Assembly (NCBI GenBank): GCA_001462345.1
Contig: LIUM01000003.1
Span: 1-42,899, forward strand
Length of the DNA stretch: 42,899 nucleotides
Direction of reading: 5' to 3'
Origin: Fibrobacteria bacterium AD312
Lineage (GTDB): Bacteria; Fibrobacterota; Fibrobacteria; Fibrobacterales; Fibrobacteraceae
Positions 1-8,447 of this stretch are shown here, one piece after another (positions within the stretch are counted from its first letter, which is position 1; every line of letters begins with the position of its first letter). A model generated the notes under the pieces. The model saw nothing but the letters and a program-made list of their open reading frames with translations. It ran no database searches and was not told the DNA's origin. A program made the translations under genes and the position numbers.

Positions 1-61
1 CATGGCCGATGGTGCCGATGTTGCAGTGCGGCTTGCTTCTATCAAACTTTTCTTTTGCCAT
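1..61 (-). CDS. tuf: Elongation factor Tu, N-terminal fragment (cut by window edge)
   Basis: The first 20 codons read from 61 down give [20 protein letters not shown], the N-terminus of EF-Tu. The usual sequence is [20 protein letters not shown], so Val is replaced by Cys at position 13. A GGAGG Shine-Dalgarno lies just upstream (68-72) and fixes the start. EF-Tu delivers aminoacyl-tRNA to the ribosome as a GTPase in the cytoplasm. The rest of the gene lies outside the window. It is the last visible member of an operon that begins with three tRNA genes, the arrangement known for tufB in many bacteria. Confidence 0.95.
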   Translation of the reverse strand, partial: MAKEKFDRSKPHCNIGTIGH

Positions 62-83
62 TATAAGCCTCCAAATTAGTGAG

Positions 84-155
<72 letters not shown>

Positions 156-157
156 AA

Positions 158-189
158 AATCACTCTGTCACAAACGTAACAGAGTGATT
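158..189. other. Perfect 11-bp inverted repeat between two tRNA genes
   Basis: AATCACTCTGT (158-168) and ACAGAGTGATT (179-189) form a perfect 11-bp stem with a 10-nt loop, filling the spacer between tRNA-Tyr and tRNA-Thr(GGT). No T-run follows it on the transcribed strand, so it is not a typical intrinsic terminator. An RNA-processing hairpin in the polycistronic tRNA-tuf precursor is the simplest reading. It lies where tRNA-Gly sits in the classical four-tRNA tufB operon. Confidence 0.7.
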
Positions 190-197
190 GGGGTTCA

Positions 198-279
198 TGG
201 GTAGGAGTGGTTTCGAACCACTGTAGACATAGTCAACGGATTTACAGTCCGTCCCCTTTAACCACTCGGGCACCTACCC
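198..279 (-). tRNA. tRNA-Tyr (anticodon GTA)
   Basis: An 82-nt class II tRNA on the minus strand with acceptor GGGTAGG/CCTACCC, anticodon stem ACGGA/TCCGT around loop CTGTAAA (anticodon GTA), a long variable arm, and T arm GTGGT-TCGAACC-like. The discriminator is A and CCA is not encoded. The long variable arm and GTA anticodon are diagnostic of bacterial tRNA-Tyr. It is the second gene of the tRNA-tuf operon. Confidence 0.96.
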
Positions 280-286
280 TTTTAAG

Positions 287-359
287 AGCCAAAGATAGGA
301 ATCGAACCTACGACCAGCTGATTACAAATCAGCTGCTCTACCAGCTGAGCTACTTTGGC
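287..359 (-). tRNA. tRNA-Thr (anticodon TGT)
   Basis: A 73-nt cloverleaf on the minus strand with acceptor GCCAAAG/CTTTGGC, D stem GCTC/GAGC, anticodon stem GCTGA/TCAGC around TTTGTAA (anticodon TGT), T arm GTAGG-TTCGATT-CCTAT, and discriminator T. It reads ACA/ACG threonine codons. It is the first gene of the operon and lies about 45 nt downstream of the promoter. Confidence 0.96.
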
Positions 360-402
360 ATCTACAATAAAGCCATAACGAGTATGACATTAGAGCGTGC
401 CA

Positions 403-432
403 AATGTAGAAAGGATTCATTGCTTTTGTCAA
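403..432 (-). promoter_or_regulatory. Promoter of the tRNA-tuf operon
   Basis: On the minus strand a perfect -35 hexamer TTGACA (432-427) is followed after 18 nt by TACATT (408-403). A GC-rich stretch (TGGCACGCTC) comes next, resembling the discriminator of stringently controlled stable-RNA promoters. The first tRNA begins about 45 nt downstream. The hexamers are seen directly; stringent control is inferred. Confidence 0.65.
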
Positions 433-513
433 TGAAAATCAATATATTATCAAAAAAAAACATATTTTCTTTAAAAATTCGAATTAAAACTTGAATTTCC
501 TGTAAATACAGTG

Positions 514-540
514 TTGATAAAATGTTAACACATTTATAAT
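514..540 (+). promoter_or_regulatory. Possible promoter for the thioesterase-rarA pair
   Basis: TTGATA (514-519) and a perfect TATAAT (535-540) precede the ATG at 595 by about 55 nt. The 15-nt spacing is shorter than the optimum of 17. A palindrome TGTTAACA (523-530) lies between the elements and could be an operator. No competing gene occupies 361-594. Confidence 0.4.
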
Positions 541-594
541 CCTTTTTTCTATCTTTGCAGAAAGGCCTTATTATCATTATTTGGGAATTAATCC

Positions 595-1008
595 ATGCTA
601 TTCAGTCCAATCAAACATGTTGCAAAAATTGAAGTCCGATACGCTGAAACAGATGCAATGGGAGTCGTACATCATTCTGTCTACCCTATCTGGTTTGAAC
701 AAGCGAGAACTGAAATCATGAGAATCCATGAACATCCATATCATTTGCTTGAAGCAGAAGGATTCAGTTGCCCTTTAATCCAAATGGAGTTAGAATACAA
801 ACGCTCTTGCCACTACGGTGAATTTGCTGATGTCCATGTTAGCCTTGCTAAAGAAGACCGACTTCGTACTCGTTTTTTCTATGAAATCTTTGTCGATGGA
901 CAACTTTGCGTAAAAGGCTCTACACTCCATATTTTCTTAAAAGATGGTAAACCTAGTCGACACTCTCCTGAAGCCTTTGAAAAAATCTTTTTCCCTAAAG
1001 CCCCTTAA
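595..1008 (+). CDS. YbgC-like acyl-CoA thioesterase (4HBT hot-dog fold)
   Basis: This is a 137-residue cytoplasmic hot-dog-fold protein, the normal length for the 4-hydroxybenzoyl-CoA thioesterase/YbgC family. The family signature is visible at residues 16-38: YAETDAMGVVHHSVYPIW followed by FEQART. Asp20 is the catalytic acid, with the GVVHH and Y-x-x-WFExAR pattern around it. Family members hydrolyse acyl-CoA thioesters; in some bacteria YbgC associates with the Tol-Pal system, but no tol gene is seen here. Only two bases separate it from rarA, so the two are probably co-transcribed. The substrate cannot be read from the sequence. Confidence 0.85.
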   Translation: MLFSPIKHVAKIEVRYAETDAMGVVHHSVYPIWFEQARTEIMRIHEHPYHLLEAEGFSCPLIQMELEYKRSCHYGEFADVHVSLAKEDRLRTRFFYEIFVDGQLCVKGSTLHIFLKDGKPSRHSPEAFEKIFFPKAP

Positions 1009-1010
1009 TT

Positions 1011-2312
1011 ATGGAAAATTATTCTACTCAAATTCCCTTAGCTGAACGCTTACGTCCAAAAACTCTAGATGAATTTCTAGGACAGAATAAAATCATGGGA
1101 CCACAGAGCTTATTAAGAAAAAGCCTTGAAAATGATTGTGTTCCTAGCATGATTTTTTGGGGGCCTCCTGGTTGTGGTAAAACAACTTTAGCTCACATTA
1201 TTAAAGAAAAAAGTAAAAAAAGATTCATTTCTATTTCTGCTGTTTCTAGCGGTGTAAAAGAACTCAAAACCCTTATAGCGGAAGCTAGAGAACCTGATGC
1301 GAGAAAACAAGGAACAATCCTTTTTATTGACGAAATTCATCGATTTAACAAAGGACAACAAGATGCTCTTCTTGGAGCTGTAGAAGATGGCACTGTCACT
1401 TTAATTGGAGCCACTACAGAAAATCCTGGTTTTGAGGTTAATAAAGCTCTTTTATCAAGATGCCAGCTGATTTTATTTGCTCCTCTTTCTGAAGAAGACC
1501 TTAAGATTTTACTTGAAACCGCCTTAAAGAATCACCCCAATGGCCTTTTAAGAACAGATATATCTGTTGCTCCTGAAGTTGCTGATAAACTTGTACACCA
1601 ATCCGACGGAGATGCTCGTTTTTTACTCAATCAAATAGAGTGGATTATTGGAAATTTAGGAGATAGAAAAGAACTTGACTTGTCCGTTTTAGAAGAAATC
1701 CAATACAAAAAGCCCTTACGCTATGACAAATCAGGGGAAGAACACTATAACTTAATTTCCGTATTTCATAAGTCCATTCGAGGAAGCGACCCAGATGCCG
1801 CTCTCTACTGGCTGCATCGAATGATTCAAGGCGGAGAAGATCCTCGTTTCATTCTTAGGCGATTAATAAGAATCGCTATGGAAGATATTGGCCTTGCTGA
1901 CCCCAATGCACTATTGCTTGCCACATCGGCAAGAGAAGCATTTGATTTTTTAGGCATTCCTGAGGGGCTCATTGCTTTAGATGAATTAGCTATTTACTTA
2001 TCTTTAGCCCCCAAAAGCAATAGCGTTGAGATCGCAGGAATGGCTGCCGATCAAATTATTGAACGCACAGGGATGCTTCCTGTTCCTATAGCATTTCGAA
2101 ATCCTGTGACTCGAATAGGCAAAGATTTAGGTTATGGTAAAGATTATGAGTACGATCACAATAGTAACGGAGCTTATTCTGGACAAGATCATTTACCAAA
2201 AGCCCTTAATGGAACTACTATATACAGACCTACTTTGTATGGTAAAGAAAAACAACTTGCAGAAAGACTCCAAGCTCTAAATTCCATAAAAAAGCAAAAA
2301 AACGGGTTTTAA
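1011..2312 (+). CDS. rarA: Replication-associated recombination protein A (AAA+ ATPase RarA/MgsA)
   Basis: A 433-residue AAA+ ATPase of the RarA/MgsA/WRNIP1 family, full length. Walker A is GPPGCGKTT (51-59), Walker B ILFIDEIH (103-110) and RFNKGQQDALL follows. Sensor 1 lies in LIGATTENP, followed by the arginine-finger region ALLSRC. The C-terminal half (DPDAALYWLHRMIQGGEDP and a following helical region) is the RarA tetramerisation domain. RarA acts at stalled replication forks and single-strand gaps, interacting with SSB. It starts 2 nt after the thioesterase stop and is followed by a weak terminator-like hairpin. The assignment is secure. Confidence 0.96.
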   Translation: MENYSTQIPLAERLRPKTLDEFLGQNKIMGPQSLLRKSLENDCVPSMIFWGPPGCGKTTLAHIIKEKSKKRFISISAVSSGVKELKTLIAEAREPDARKQGTILFIDEIHRFNKGQQDALLGAVEDGTVTLIGATTENPGFEVNKALLSRCQLILFAPLSEEDLKILLETALKNHPNGLLRTDISVAPEVADKLVHQSDGDARFLLNQIEWIIGNLGDRKELDLSVLEEIQYKKPLRYDKSGEEHYNLISVFHKSIRGSDPDAALYWLHRMIQGGEDPRFILRRLIRIAMEDIGLADPNALLLATSAREAFDFLGIPEGLIALDELAIYLSLAPKSNSVEIAGMAADQIIERTGMLPVPIAFRNPVTRIGKDLGYGKDYEYDHNSNGAYSGQDHLPKALNGTTIYRPTLYGKEKQLAERLQALNSIKKQKNGF

Positions 2313-2364
2313 TAACCTTAAGTCGCTTTTTCCATGTTGTATAAAAAGACCCTATTCAGCAACA

Positions 2365-2390
2365 AAAACAGCCTAATCTGTCTTTTTTTT
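2365..2390 (+). terminator. Weak terminator-like hairpin after rarA
   Basis: ACAG (2368-2371) and CTGT (2378-2381) form a short stem with a 6-nt loop, flanked by A-rich sequence and followed by eight consecutive T. The stem is short and GC-poor. A longer alternative pairing between AAGACCCT (near 2346) and AGGGTTCTT (near 2402) is also possible. Confidence 0.4.
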
Positions 2391-2543
2391 GGCTTTTTTA
2401 AGGGTTCTTCTTATGCTGTTTTACGATTGTAATAAAGTTTCAAAGAGACCCCTTTGTTCATTTTGTAAGTATTCTCAATATATTTTAATATCTTTTTCAT
2501 TATATTTTAATTAGTTTCAAGAAAACCCTCCAAGGAGACTTTT

Positions 2544-3332
2544 ATGCGTATTCAAACCATGCTTGCGGCTTTCGCCCTTTGTGCGACTCAATCATTCGCC
2601 ATATTTGGTATCGGTGGTCACTACTCACCTAGCGTTACTACAAAATTAAATGCTTCTGAACAACAAACCGTCAGAACAATTGAAGTAGAAGATCAAACGG
2701 TGGGTCAAGTTCTTTATTCACACAAGTCTTTTACATCGATGCAAGGTTTTGGTTTTAAGGTATGGGTAGACATTCTTCCTTTTATTGATATCGAAGCCAC
2801 ATACAATATTCAGTGGGGATCTTATGATGCCAGTTTGTTTATACAAGCAGGAAATGAAGATCCAATAGAACAGCCACTTGAAATAGAATTTGGCGGCGTT
2901 CCTTTTGGTAAAGCGACTCCTAAATACGTTGGAATGAACGGCGATTTATCTGTAACTTATCCTTTTACCTTTTTACCTATCATTCGTCCTTATATAGGTG
3001 GAGGTATTACTTATTACATGAATACTCCTTTACTCGACAGCGCTTTCATTTCTAAGTTTATGACTTCTGCGGGAGATATTTTACTTGATGAAAATTCTCA
3101 AATGGACGCTTCTCAAAACGTTGAACTTGCAAAAGCCCTTGCCAAAGAAGTTTCAGAAGAAGGTTTACAAAAAAGCATCGGTGGCCATATTATTGCTGGC
3201 GTTCGCATAGAACCACCAATTATCCCAGCGGCTGTTTATCTAAACGCTAAATATTACTTTGGCGGTGATTTCCATAAAGACATCGAAAACGGAAAATTTG
3301 TTTTTGAAGTCGGCGCAGGCTTTGCCCTATAA
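2544..3332 (+). CDS. Predicted outer-membrane beta-barrel protein
   Basis: A 262-residue protein with a clear signal peptide (MRIQTMLAAFALCATQSFA, cleavage near residue 19). The mature part alternates short polar and aromatic stretches such as IEATYNIQWGSYDASL, IIRPYIGGGITYYM and AVYLNAKYYFGG. It ends in a typical outer-membrane strand, FVFEVGAGFAL. This is what a small 8-12-stranded barrel looks like. It is preceded by a good AAGGAGA Shine-Dalgarno. No specific family is recognised and the substrate is unknown. It lies 54 nt upstream of a two-component system but has no visible functional link to it. Confidence 0.7.
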   Translation: MRIQTMLAAFALCATQSFAIFGIGGHYSPSVTTKLNASEQQTVRTIEVEDQTVGQVLYSHKSFTSMQGFGFKVWVDILPFIDIEATYNIQWGSYDASLFIQAGNEDPIEQPLEIEFGGVPFGKATPKYVGMNGDLSVTYPFTFLPIIRPYIGGGITYYMNTPLLDSAFISKFMTSAGDILLDENSQMDASQNVELAKALAKEVSEEGLQKSIGGHIIAGVRIEPPIIPAAVYLNAKYYFGGDFHKDIENGKFVFEVGAGFAL

Positions 3333-3386
3333 TAAACAAACTCGTTAACAGATTGGGTTTCACATTAAACTGGTTTTGAGAGAAAT

Positions 3387-4100
3387 ATGAACGAACAAAA
3401 TTCTAATGTAATGATTCTTATAGTAGAAGATGAAATGGCTATTGCTGAAGGGCTTATAGACATTTGTGAATTAAACGGATATAAAGTTAAACATGTTATT
3501 GATGGCGAAACCGCTCTTATAGAAGCTCTTTCTGGAAAATATGGACTCGTTTTATTAGACCTAATGCTCCCTGGACTGGATGGTTTTACTGTCTGTGATC
3601 GAATCCGAGAAAAAGATAAAGACCTTCCAATCATTATCCTTTCTGCAAAAAATTCTGATAATGACATCATTGATGGTTTGAAATATGGTGCTGACGATTA
3701 TATCGCTAAGCCGTTTTCAGTTCCTATGCTATTAGCACGAATTGAAGCGGTTCTTAGAAGAAGTCGTCACTCATTAGAAGGCGACGGAAAGCTAATTGCA
3801 GGCAACTTGCGGATTCACTTCCGCGAATATATGGGTACTCGAGGAAATGAAGAGCTTGTCTTTACTAGAAAAGAAATCGAAATTCTGGAATACTTATGGA
3901 ACAATCGAGATCACGCCGTTCCAAGAGCAGAACTTCTAAAAAAAGTTTGGGGATATGAAAATGCGGAATCGGTAGACACACGCACAGTTGATATTCACAT
4001 CACGAAACTCCGTAAGAAAATTGAGGATGACCCTTCCCACCCTAAACTTCTTGTGACATTCCGAGGTGAAGGCTATCAGTTCCGCGCCTCTCCAGAATGA
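3387..4100 (+). CDS. OmpR/PhoB-family response regulator
   Basis: A 237-residue two-domain regulator. The receiver domain (about 8-122) has the acidic pocket at E14-D15, phosphoacceptor Asp58 in LVLLDLMLPG, and conserved Lys108 in YIAKPF. The C-terminal winged helix (about 135-234) includes the recognition region RTVDIHITKLRKKIEDDP and the wing GEGYQF. It probably binds DNA as a phosphorylation-driven dimer. Its last four bases overlap the start of the histidine kinase (ATGA), so the two are a translationally coupled pair. The signal is not identifiable from the sequence. Confidence 0.93.
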   Translation: MNEQNSNVMILIVEDEMAIAEGLIDICELNGYKVKHVIDGETALIEALSGKYGLVLLDLMLPGLDGFTVCDRIREKDKDLPIIILSAKNSDNDIIDGLKYGADDYIAKPFSVPMLLARIEAVLRRSRHSLEGDGKLIAGNLRIHFREYMGTRGNEELVFTRKEIEILEYLWNNRDHAVPRAELLKKVWGYENAESVDTRTVDIHITKLRKKIEDDPSHPKLLVTFRGEGYQFRASPE

Positions 4101-5923
4101 AAAAAATAAGAATTACATTTATTCTCATTTTTATTGCAATAGCGTTCCCTGTGGTAATGCTACTTGGAAAGTCTTTTTCTCATCTGAAAACAGGATCTCA
4201 ATACGCCTATAAAGAACATGCCTATTTAGTTTTGCAAATGTTAAATCAAAGAATTTATGATGATTTAGCTATTGAAGAACAAAGGTCTTATTCTGAATAT
4301 CGATTTATTCGTGCAGTTCCTGTGATTGGAGGAGAAGAAATTACCTTATCAAGACTAGCAGAATTTCCTATCCGAAGCCACTATGCTGGTATAATTGGCT
4401 ATTTTCAACTTGATCCAGACGGTGCCTTAAAAACTCCCGTTCTTCCAGATGGCGTTCTTGAAAGCATTCCTGTAATCGACCGAGATAAAAGAGAACAAGT
4501 TAGAGATAGTATTCAAAAAATATTACTGCATTTAGGGCTTAAAAATGAAGGAAAGCCTAGATCTCCCGATAGAAATCCTTCTGAAGGTATTTTGAATCGA
4601 ATCTATAGTCAAAATTTGAAATACAACAAAGATAACCTTACCGAGCGAAAATCAAAAAATGGTGATGATTTAAAGTTTAGTCGTCGTTATGAACATAGTT
4701 CACAAAAAGAAACATTTGTTTTTGACGTAGAATCAGCAAAGATTAGAAGAATTACAGATCCCAAAATGCCTTTAGAAGAAGAGCATTACACCGAACCACC
4801 TGAAGTGATGGAAGTTGAAATTGAACCTTTTCAAGCCACCTTCAATCATCAGTATCTGGTCTATTATCGTTATATATGGCGAAACAATGAACCTTTTATA
4901 CAAGGATTTGCTGTTGACTTTCCAACTTATCTTGGAAGTTTAGTTCGAAATGAAATTGCCTTTAATCCACAAGAACAAACTACATTACTTGAATTTGGAT
5001 CTAAAAACAGGCCTTTTGTTATTTTTGGTAAAAGAGATAAAAATGCTATTTCCATTTTATCCGTCCCATTACAATACCCCTTAAGCGACATGCTTTTCAC
5101 AATGTATTTAACCCCAGAAGGGCGAATCCCTGGCGAAAATATGGTGATATGGCTAGGCTTTTTAACCTTCGTTATTTTAGCTGGCGGCTTAATCGCTGTT
5201 TATCGTTTAACAAAGAGTCAACTCGCTCTTGCAACCAAAAGACAAGATTTTATTTCTGCGGTAAGCCATGAATTGAAAACCCCATTAACAGCCATCCGCA
5301 TGTACGCTGAAATGTTACAGAATTCTTGGGTTGCTAACGACGAAAAACGTCAGAAATATTATTCTCTAATCGCTAGCGAAACAGATCGATTGTCTCGACT
5401 AATTCAAAATGTTCTAAACTTATCCAAACTTGATCGCAATCAATGGAACATTCAGTTAAAAAAAGAAAATCCTAGAAACACCCTAGAAGAATTTGTGGCT
5501 ACCTACAGCAAAAACATTGAGAAAAATGGTTTTGACTTAACTGTTACAAAAGATGTATGTGAATATATTATCCCCATGGATAAAGATGCTGTCATGCAAA
5601 TTTTAATGAATTTAGTTGATAATTCGATTAAGTTTTCAAAGGACGCACAGTATAAAATGATTGTTTTAGAGTTAAAAGTGGAAGATAATGACATCTTTTT
5701 TGTTGTCCGTGATTATGGTCCTGGAATTCCTCCCTCTGAAATAACGAAAGTATTTGATGAATTTTATCGAGTTGAAAATGAAATGACTCGTAAAACGAAT
5801 GGAACAGGAATAGGGCTATCCATGGTTAAAAAATTATGTTCATTAACAAACATGAGAATTGAAATTGAAAATGCAAGCCCTGGATTACGAACAAAAATCC
5901 ATTTTCCACCAATTTCAATCTAA
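4097..5923 (+). CDS. Membrane sensor histidine kinase, partner of the upstream regulator
   Basis: A 608-residue kinase with two membrane helices (about 7-25 and 349-369). They flank a large, roughly 320-residue extracytoplasmic sensor domain that matches no family I recognise. The cytoplasmic part carries the HisKA box with phosphoacceptor His391 in SAVSHELKTPL. The ATPase domain has the N box (LMNLVDNSIKFSKD, Asn509), the G1 box DYGPGIP (539-545), the F box FDEFYRV, and the G2 box GTGIGLS (569-575). All catalytic motifs are intact. There is no HAMP domain between TM2 and HisKA; only about 15 residues separate them. It overlaps the response regulator by 4 bp. Confidence 0.93.
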   Translation: MKKIRITFILIFIAIAFPVVMLLGKSFSHLKTGSQYAYKEHAYLVLQMLNQRIYDDLAIEEQRSYSEYRFIRAVPVIGGEEITLSRLAEFPIRSHYAGIIGYFQLDPDGALKTPVLPDGVLESIPVIDRDKREQVRDSIQKILLHLGLKNEGKPRSPDRNPSEGILNRIYSQNLKYNKDNLTERKSKNGDDLKFSRRYEHSSQKETFVFDVESAKIRRITDPKMPLEEEHYTEPPEVMEVEIEPFQATFNHQYLVYYRYIWRNNEPFIQGFAVDFPTYLGSLVRNEIAFNPQEQTTLLEFGSKNRPFVIFGKRDKNAISILSVPLQYPLSDMLFTMYLTPEGRIPGENMVIWLGFLTFVILAGGLIAVYRLTKSQLALATKRQDFISAVSHELKTPLTAIRMYAEMLQNSWVANDEKRQKYYSLIASETDRLSRLIQNVLNLSKLDRNQWNIQLKKENPRNTLEEFVATYSKNIEKNGFDLTVTKDVCEYIIPMDKDAVMQILMNLVDNSIKFSKDAQYKMIVLELKVEDNDIFFVVRDYGPGIPPSEITKVFDEFYRVENEMTRKTNGTGIGLSMVKKLCSLTNMRIEIENASPGLRTKIHFPPISI

Positions 5924-6063
5924 AATAAAATATTGCGATCCATAAACCAAAACATTACTTCGGCAATCTTTGTCGAACTCTTTTGTTTTTGTTACTTTTA
6001 TCGTATTAAATGGTTTTTACCAGCACCCTTTATTAGATTTCTGAAAAACGATAAGGATTTTTT

Positions 6064-7413
6064 ATGACGCTCCATGATATTATTTCTAATCCTGAACAAT
6101 ATGACTTATCTATTGAAACGGTGGGTTCGCCAACACTTCATTCACCTATGATGGGGATCCGCTTTATTAGTAATACTGAGCGAGTCAGCCTTTGCACCGA
6201 TGTGAACAGAATTGAAGAAATTCTTGCTTCTGGAAAAAATATTCCCTCTCTTGAAGCCGCTGGACCTAGAGAAATGATTTATCATGATCCCGCTTGGACT
6301 CGTGCTGCTATTGTCACCTGTGGAGGCCTTTGTCCTGGTTTAAATAGTGTAATCAAAGGCCTTGTTCAAGTTCTTTGGTTTGATTATGGAGTCCAAAATA
6401 TTTTTGGTATCCCCTATGGGTATCGAGGATTAAACCCCTCTTATTCTCATTCTCCAATCGTATTAAACCCCGAAGTCGTTGACGCCATTCAAGATGATGG
6501 CGGCACTATTTTAGGAAGTTCTCGTGGAGAACAAGATATTTCCACTATGGTAGATACCTTGATGAGACTTAATATCAATATGCTTTTTTGTATTGGTGGC
6601 GATGGAACTCTTCGTGGTGCTCGAGAAATAGCCGCTGAAATCAAAAGACGTAAGCAGCCCATCTCTGTCATTGGAATTCCAAAAACAATTGATAATGATT
6701 TGAATTTAGTTGATCGTACTTTTGGTTTTGAAACCGCGGTATTAAGTGCGACGGACGTTATCACCAGCGCTCATAATGAAGCCAACGGCGCTTTTAATGG
6801 CCTTGGCCTTGTAAAAATTATGGGTCGTGATTCTGGATTTATTGCAGCTTATGCTTCTTTGGCAACCACCGTTGTCAATTTTTGCTTAATCCCAGAAGTT
6901 TCTTTTGAATTGGATGGAGACAATGGTTTGCTACGTGCTCTTGAAAACCGCTATTCCATTGGAAAGACACACGCCGTTATGGTTGTTGCTGAAGGCGCTG
7001 GACAACATCTCTTTAAAAACATTCCAGAACGTAGAGACGCTAGTGGCAATATTTTAAAAAATGATATTGGTGATTTTTTATCTGAAAAAATAGAAGCTCA
7101 TTTTAAAAGCGTTGGCAAAGAAATTAACATTAAATATTTTGACCCAAGCTATACTATTCGAAGTATTCCTGCGAAAGGAACAGATGCCATTTTTTGTTTT
7201 CAATTGGCTGAAAATGCAGTCCATGCTTCAATGGCAGGAAAAACAAATATGGTTGTCGGTAGCATGAATAACCAGTTCACTCACGTTCCAATTGACTACG
7301 CTGTGAGTGAAAGACGAAAAATTGAACCCAATAACGCTCTTTGGCACGCCGTACTAGGAGCCACAAGGCAGCAAGATTATTTTACTGGCAAACGTCATAA
7401 CAGAAAAAAGTAA
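6064..7413 (+). CDS. pfk: 6-phosphofructokinase, long form with plant/trypanosome-type active site
   Basis: A 449-residue phosphofructokinase catalysing phosphorylation of fructose 6-phosphate in glycolysis. The N-terminal phosphate-donor loop is GGLCPGLN (87-94). GGDGTLRGA (178-186) and PKTIDND (206-212, with the catalytic Asp) form the core, and MGRDSGFIAAYA binds substrate. The combination matters: GGDG (Gly at the E. coli 104 position) is typical of ATP-dependent enzymes, while Lys before TIDND (E. coli Gly124) is typical of PPi-dependent ones. Gly104 with Lys124 is known from plant and trypanosome ATP-PFKs. I therefore infer ATP use, although PPi use is not excluded. It has an N-terminal extension of about 80 residues compared with E. 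coli PfkA. Confidence 0.92.
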   Translation: MTLHDIISNPEQYDLSIETVGSPTLHSPMMGIRFISNTERVSLCTDVNRIEEILASGKNIPSLEAAGPREMIYHDPAWTRAAIVTCGGLCPGLNSVIKGLVQVLWFDYGVQNIFGIPYGYRGLNPSYSHSPIVLNPEVVDAIQDDGGTILGSSRGEQDISTMVDTLMRLNINMLFCIGGDGTLRGAREIAAEIKRRKQPISVIGIPKTIDNDLNLVDRTFGFETAVLSATDVITSAHNEANGAFNGLGLVKIMGRDSGFIAAYASLATTVVNFCLIPEVSFELDGDNGLLRALENRYSIGKTHAVMVVAEGAGQHLFKNIPERRDASGNILKNDIGDFLSEKIEAHFKSVGKEINIKYFDPSYTIRSIPAKGTDAIFCFQLAENAVHASMAGKTNMVVGSMNNQFTHVPIDYAVSERRKIEPNNALWHAVLGATRQQDYFTGKRHNRKK

Positions 7414-7463
7414 TTAAATTAAATATTGTATTTTTTGAAGGAATGTTTAGATTTGGAGCCAAT

Positions 7464-7607
7464 ATGTTAAAAAAAGAAGAAAAAGCACTCATTCGCACAG
7501 CGCTGATGGAATATCGAAACCTTCTTTTCAAAGCCTTTCATGGAACGGCAGAGGAAAAAGCTCGAATAGCTAGTGTGAATAAACTATTGCAAACCTGGAA
7601 AATTTAA
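7464..7607 (+). CDS. Small 47-residue hypothetical protein
   Basis: ATG at 7464 opens a 47-codon frame ending with TAA at 7607. The product, MLKKEEKALIRTALMEYRNL followed by 27 more residues, is hydrophilic and predicted helical, with a Lys/Glu/Ala/Leu-rich heptad-like pattern. GGAG at 7455-7458 is an acceptable Shine-Dalgarno 5 nt before the start. It fits cleanly between pfk and the TPR gene (56 nt and 9 nt away), so it is probably the middle gene of a three-gene transcript. No family is recognised. Confidence 0.55.
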   Translation: MLKKEEKALIRTALMEYRNLLFKAFHGTAEEKARIASVNKLLQTWKI

Positions 7608-7616
7608 CATTCTTTA

Positions 7617-8372
7617 ATGTTATTTAGGCTTGCTAGCATTCTACTCCTATTGGTTTGGGGTATAGGTTTTGCTAACGAAGATCTTAGAATCGGAGATTCG
7701 TGTTATTTTTCGCGTGCAGAAAATGCTATCGATGACAAAGCGGATTTAAAAAATGTACACAAAATGATTCAAGCCTATGAAAAGGCGTTAAAAGATTCTT
7801 CTGTTCATGAAAAGGCAACAGAAGGACTATTGAACTCCTATTACTTTATGCTTCGCTTTGCTAGCCCTGAAAAAGAAAAGCGTAAAGAGCTTCTAAAAGA
7901 AGTCTCCCTTTTAGCTGAAAGAATGCATGCAAAATATCCCAATAACATTAAAATTAGTAAGCTCTATTTACTTACTTTATCTATGTGGGGAGCAGAGACA
8001 AATCCCTTTCTTGCAGTCAAGCAAGGTGTCGCAAAGAGAGTGAGAGACTTGGCTGACTCTATTAAAGATTACCAAATTCTCGGTCGTTCTCATCAAGTAC
8101 TTCCCTATATTCCCATTATCCTCTCTTGGCCAGATAAAGAATTAGCGGAAAAATATTTAGTGAAAGCCTTAGAACTTGATTCCAAAGACCCTTACAATTA
8201 CTTTTTTCTTTCTGAGATACGTTTTGATCAAGGCTTATACGATGAAGCAGAAAAGTTCATTCAAGCGGGTCTTGATTTAGGTGTTCGAACAGACTTTTTC
8301 TTAGAAGATAAAAGAGGCCGATGGCATCTTAAAGAATTGCAGAAAAAAATTGCACATAAGAAACGCCGATAA
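7617..8372 (+). CDS. Exported TPR-repeat protein
   Basis: A 251-residue protein with a hydrophobic N-terminal signal (MLFRLASILLLLVWGIGFA, cleavage near 19) and no lipobox Cys. The remainder is helical and TPR-like. The clearest repeat is toward the C-terminus: AEKYLVKALELDSKDPYNYF followed by LSEIRFDQGLYDEAEKFIQ. The middle part (KYPNNIKISKLYLLTLSMWG) and overall size recall the TatT-type periplasmic TPR partners of TRAP transporters. No TRAP genes are nearby, so that is only a suggestion. It starts 9 nt after the small ORF. Confidence 0.65.
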   Translation: MLFRLASILLLLVWGIGFANEDLRIGDSCYFSRAENAIDDKADLKNVHKMIQAYEKALKDSSVHEKATEGLLNSYYFMLRFASPEKEKRKELLKEVSLLAERMHAKYPNNIKISKLYLLTLSMWGAETNPFLAVKQGVAKRVRDLADSIKDYQILGRSHQVLPYIPIILSWPDKELAEKYLVKALELDSKDPYNYFFLSEIRFDQGLYDEAEKFIQAGLDLGVRTDFFLEDKRGRWHLKELQKKIAHKKRR

Positions 8373-8447
8373 AGCAAATCACTAATGTAAATTCTTTCGA
8401 TAATATCTTACGAAATCAAGCAACGAACAAGTTTTTAGAAAAATCAA

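Noticed and set aside
207-494. Plus-strand open frame of 95 codons across the tRNA cluster
   Set aside because: It reads through the antisense of two tRNA genes and a promoter; it has no ribosome site.
3365-3670. 101-codon frame antisense to the response regulator
   Set aside because: It is a shadow of a well-conserved gene on the other strand, with no start signals.
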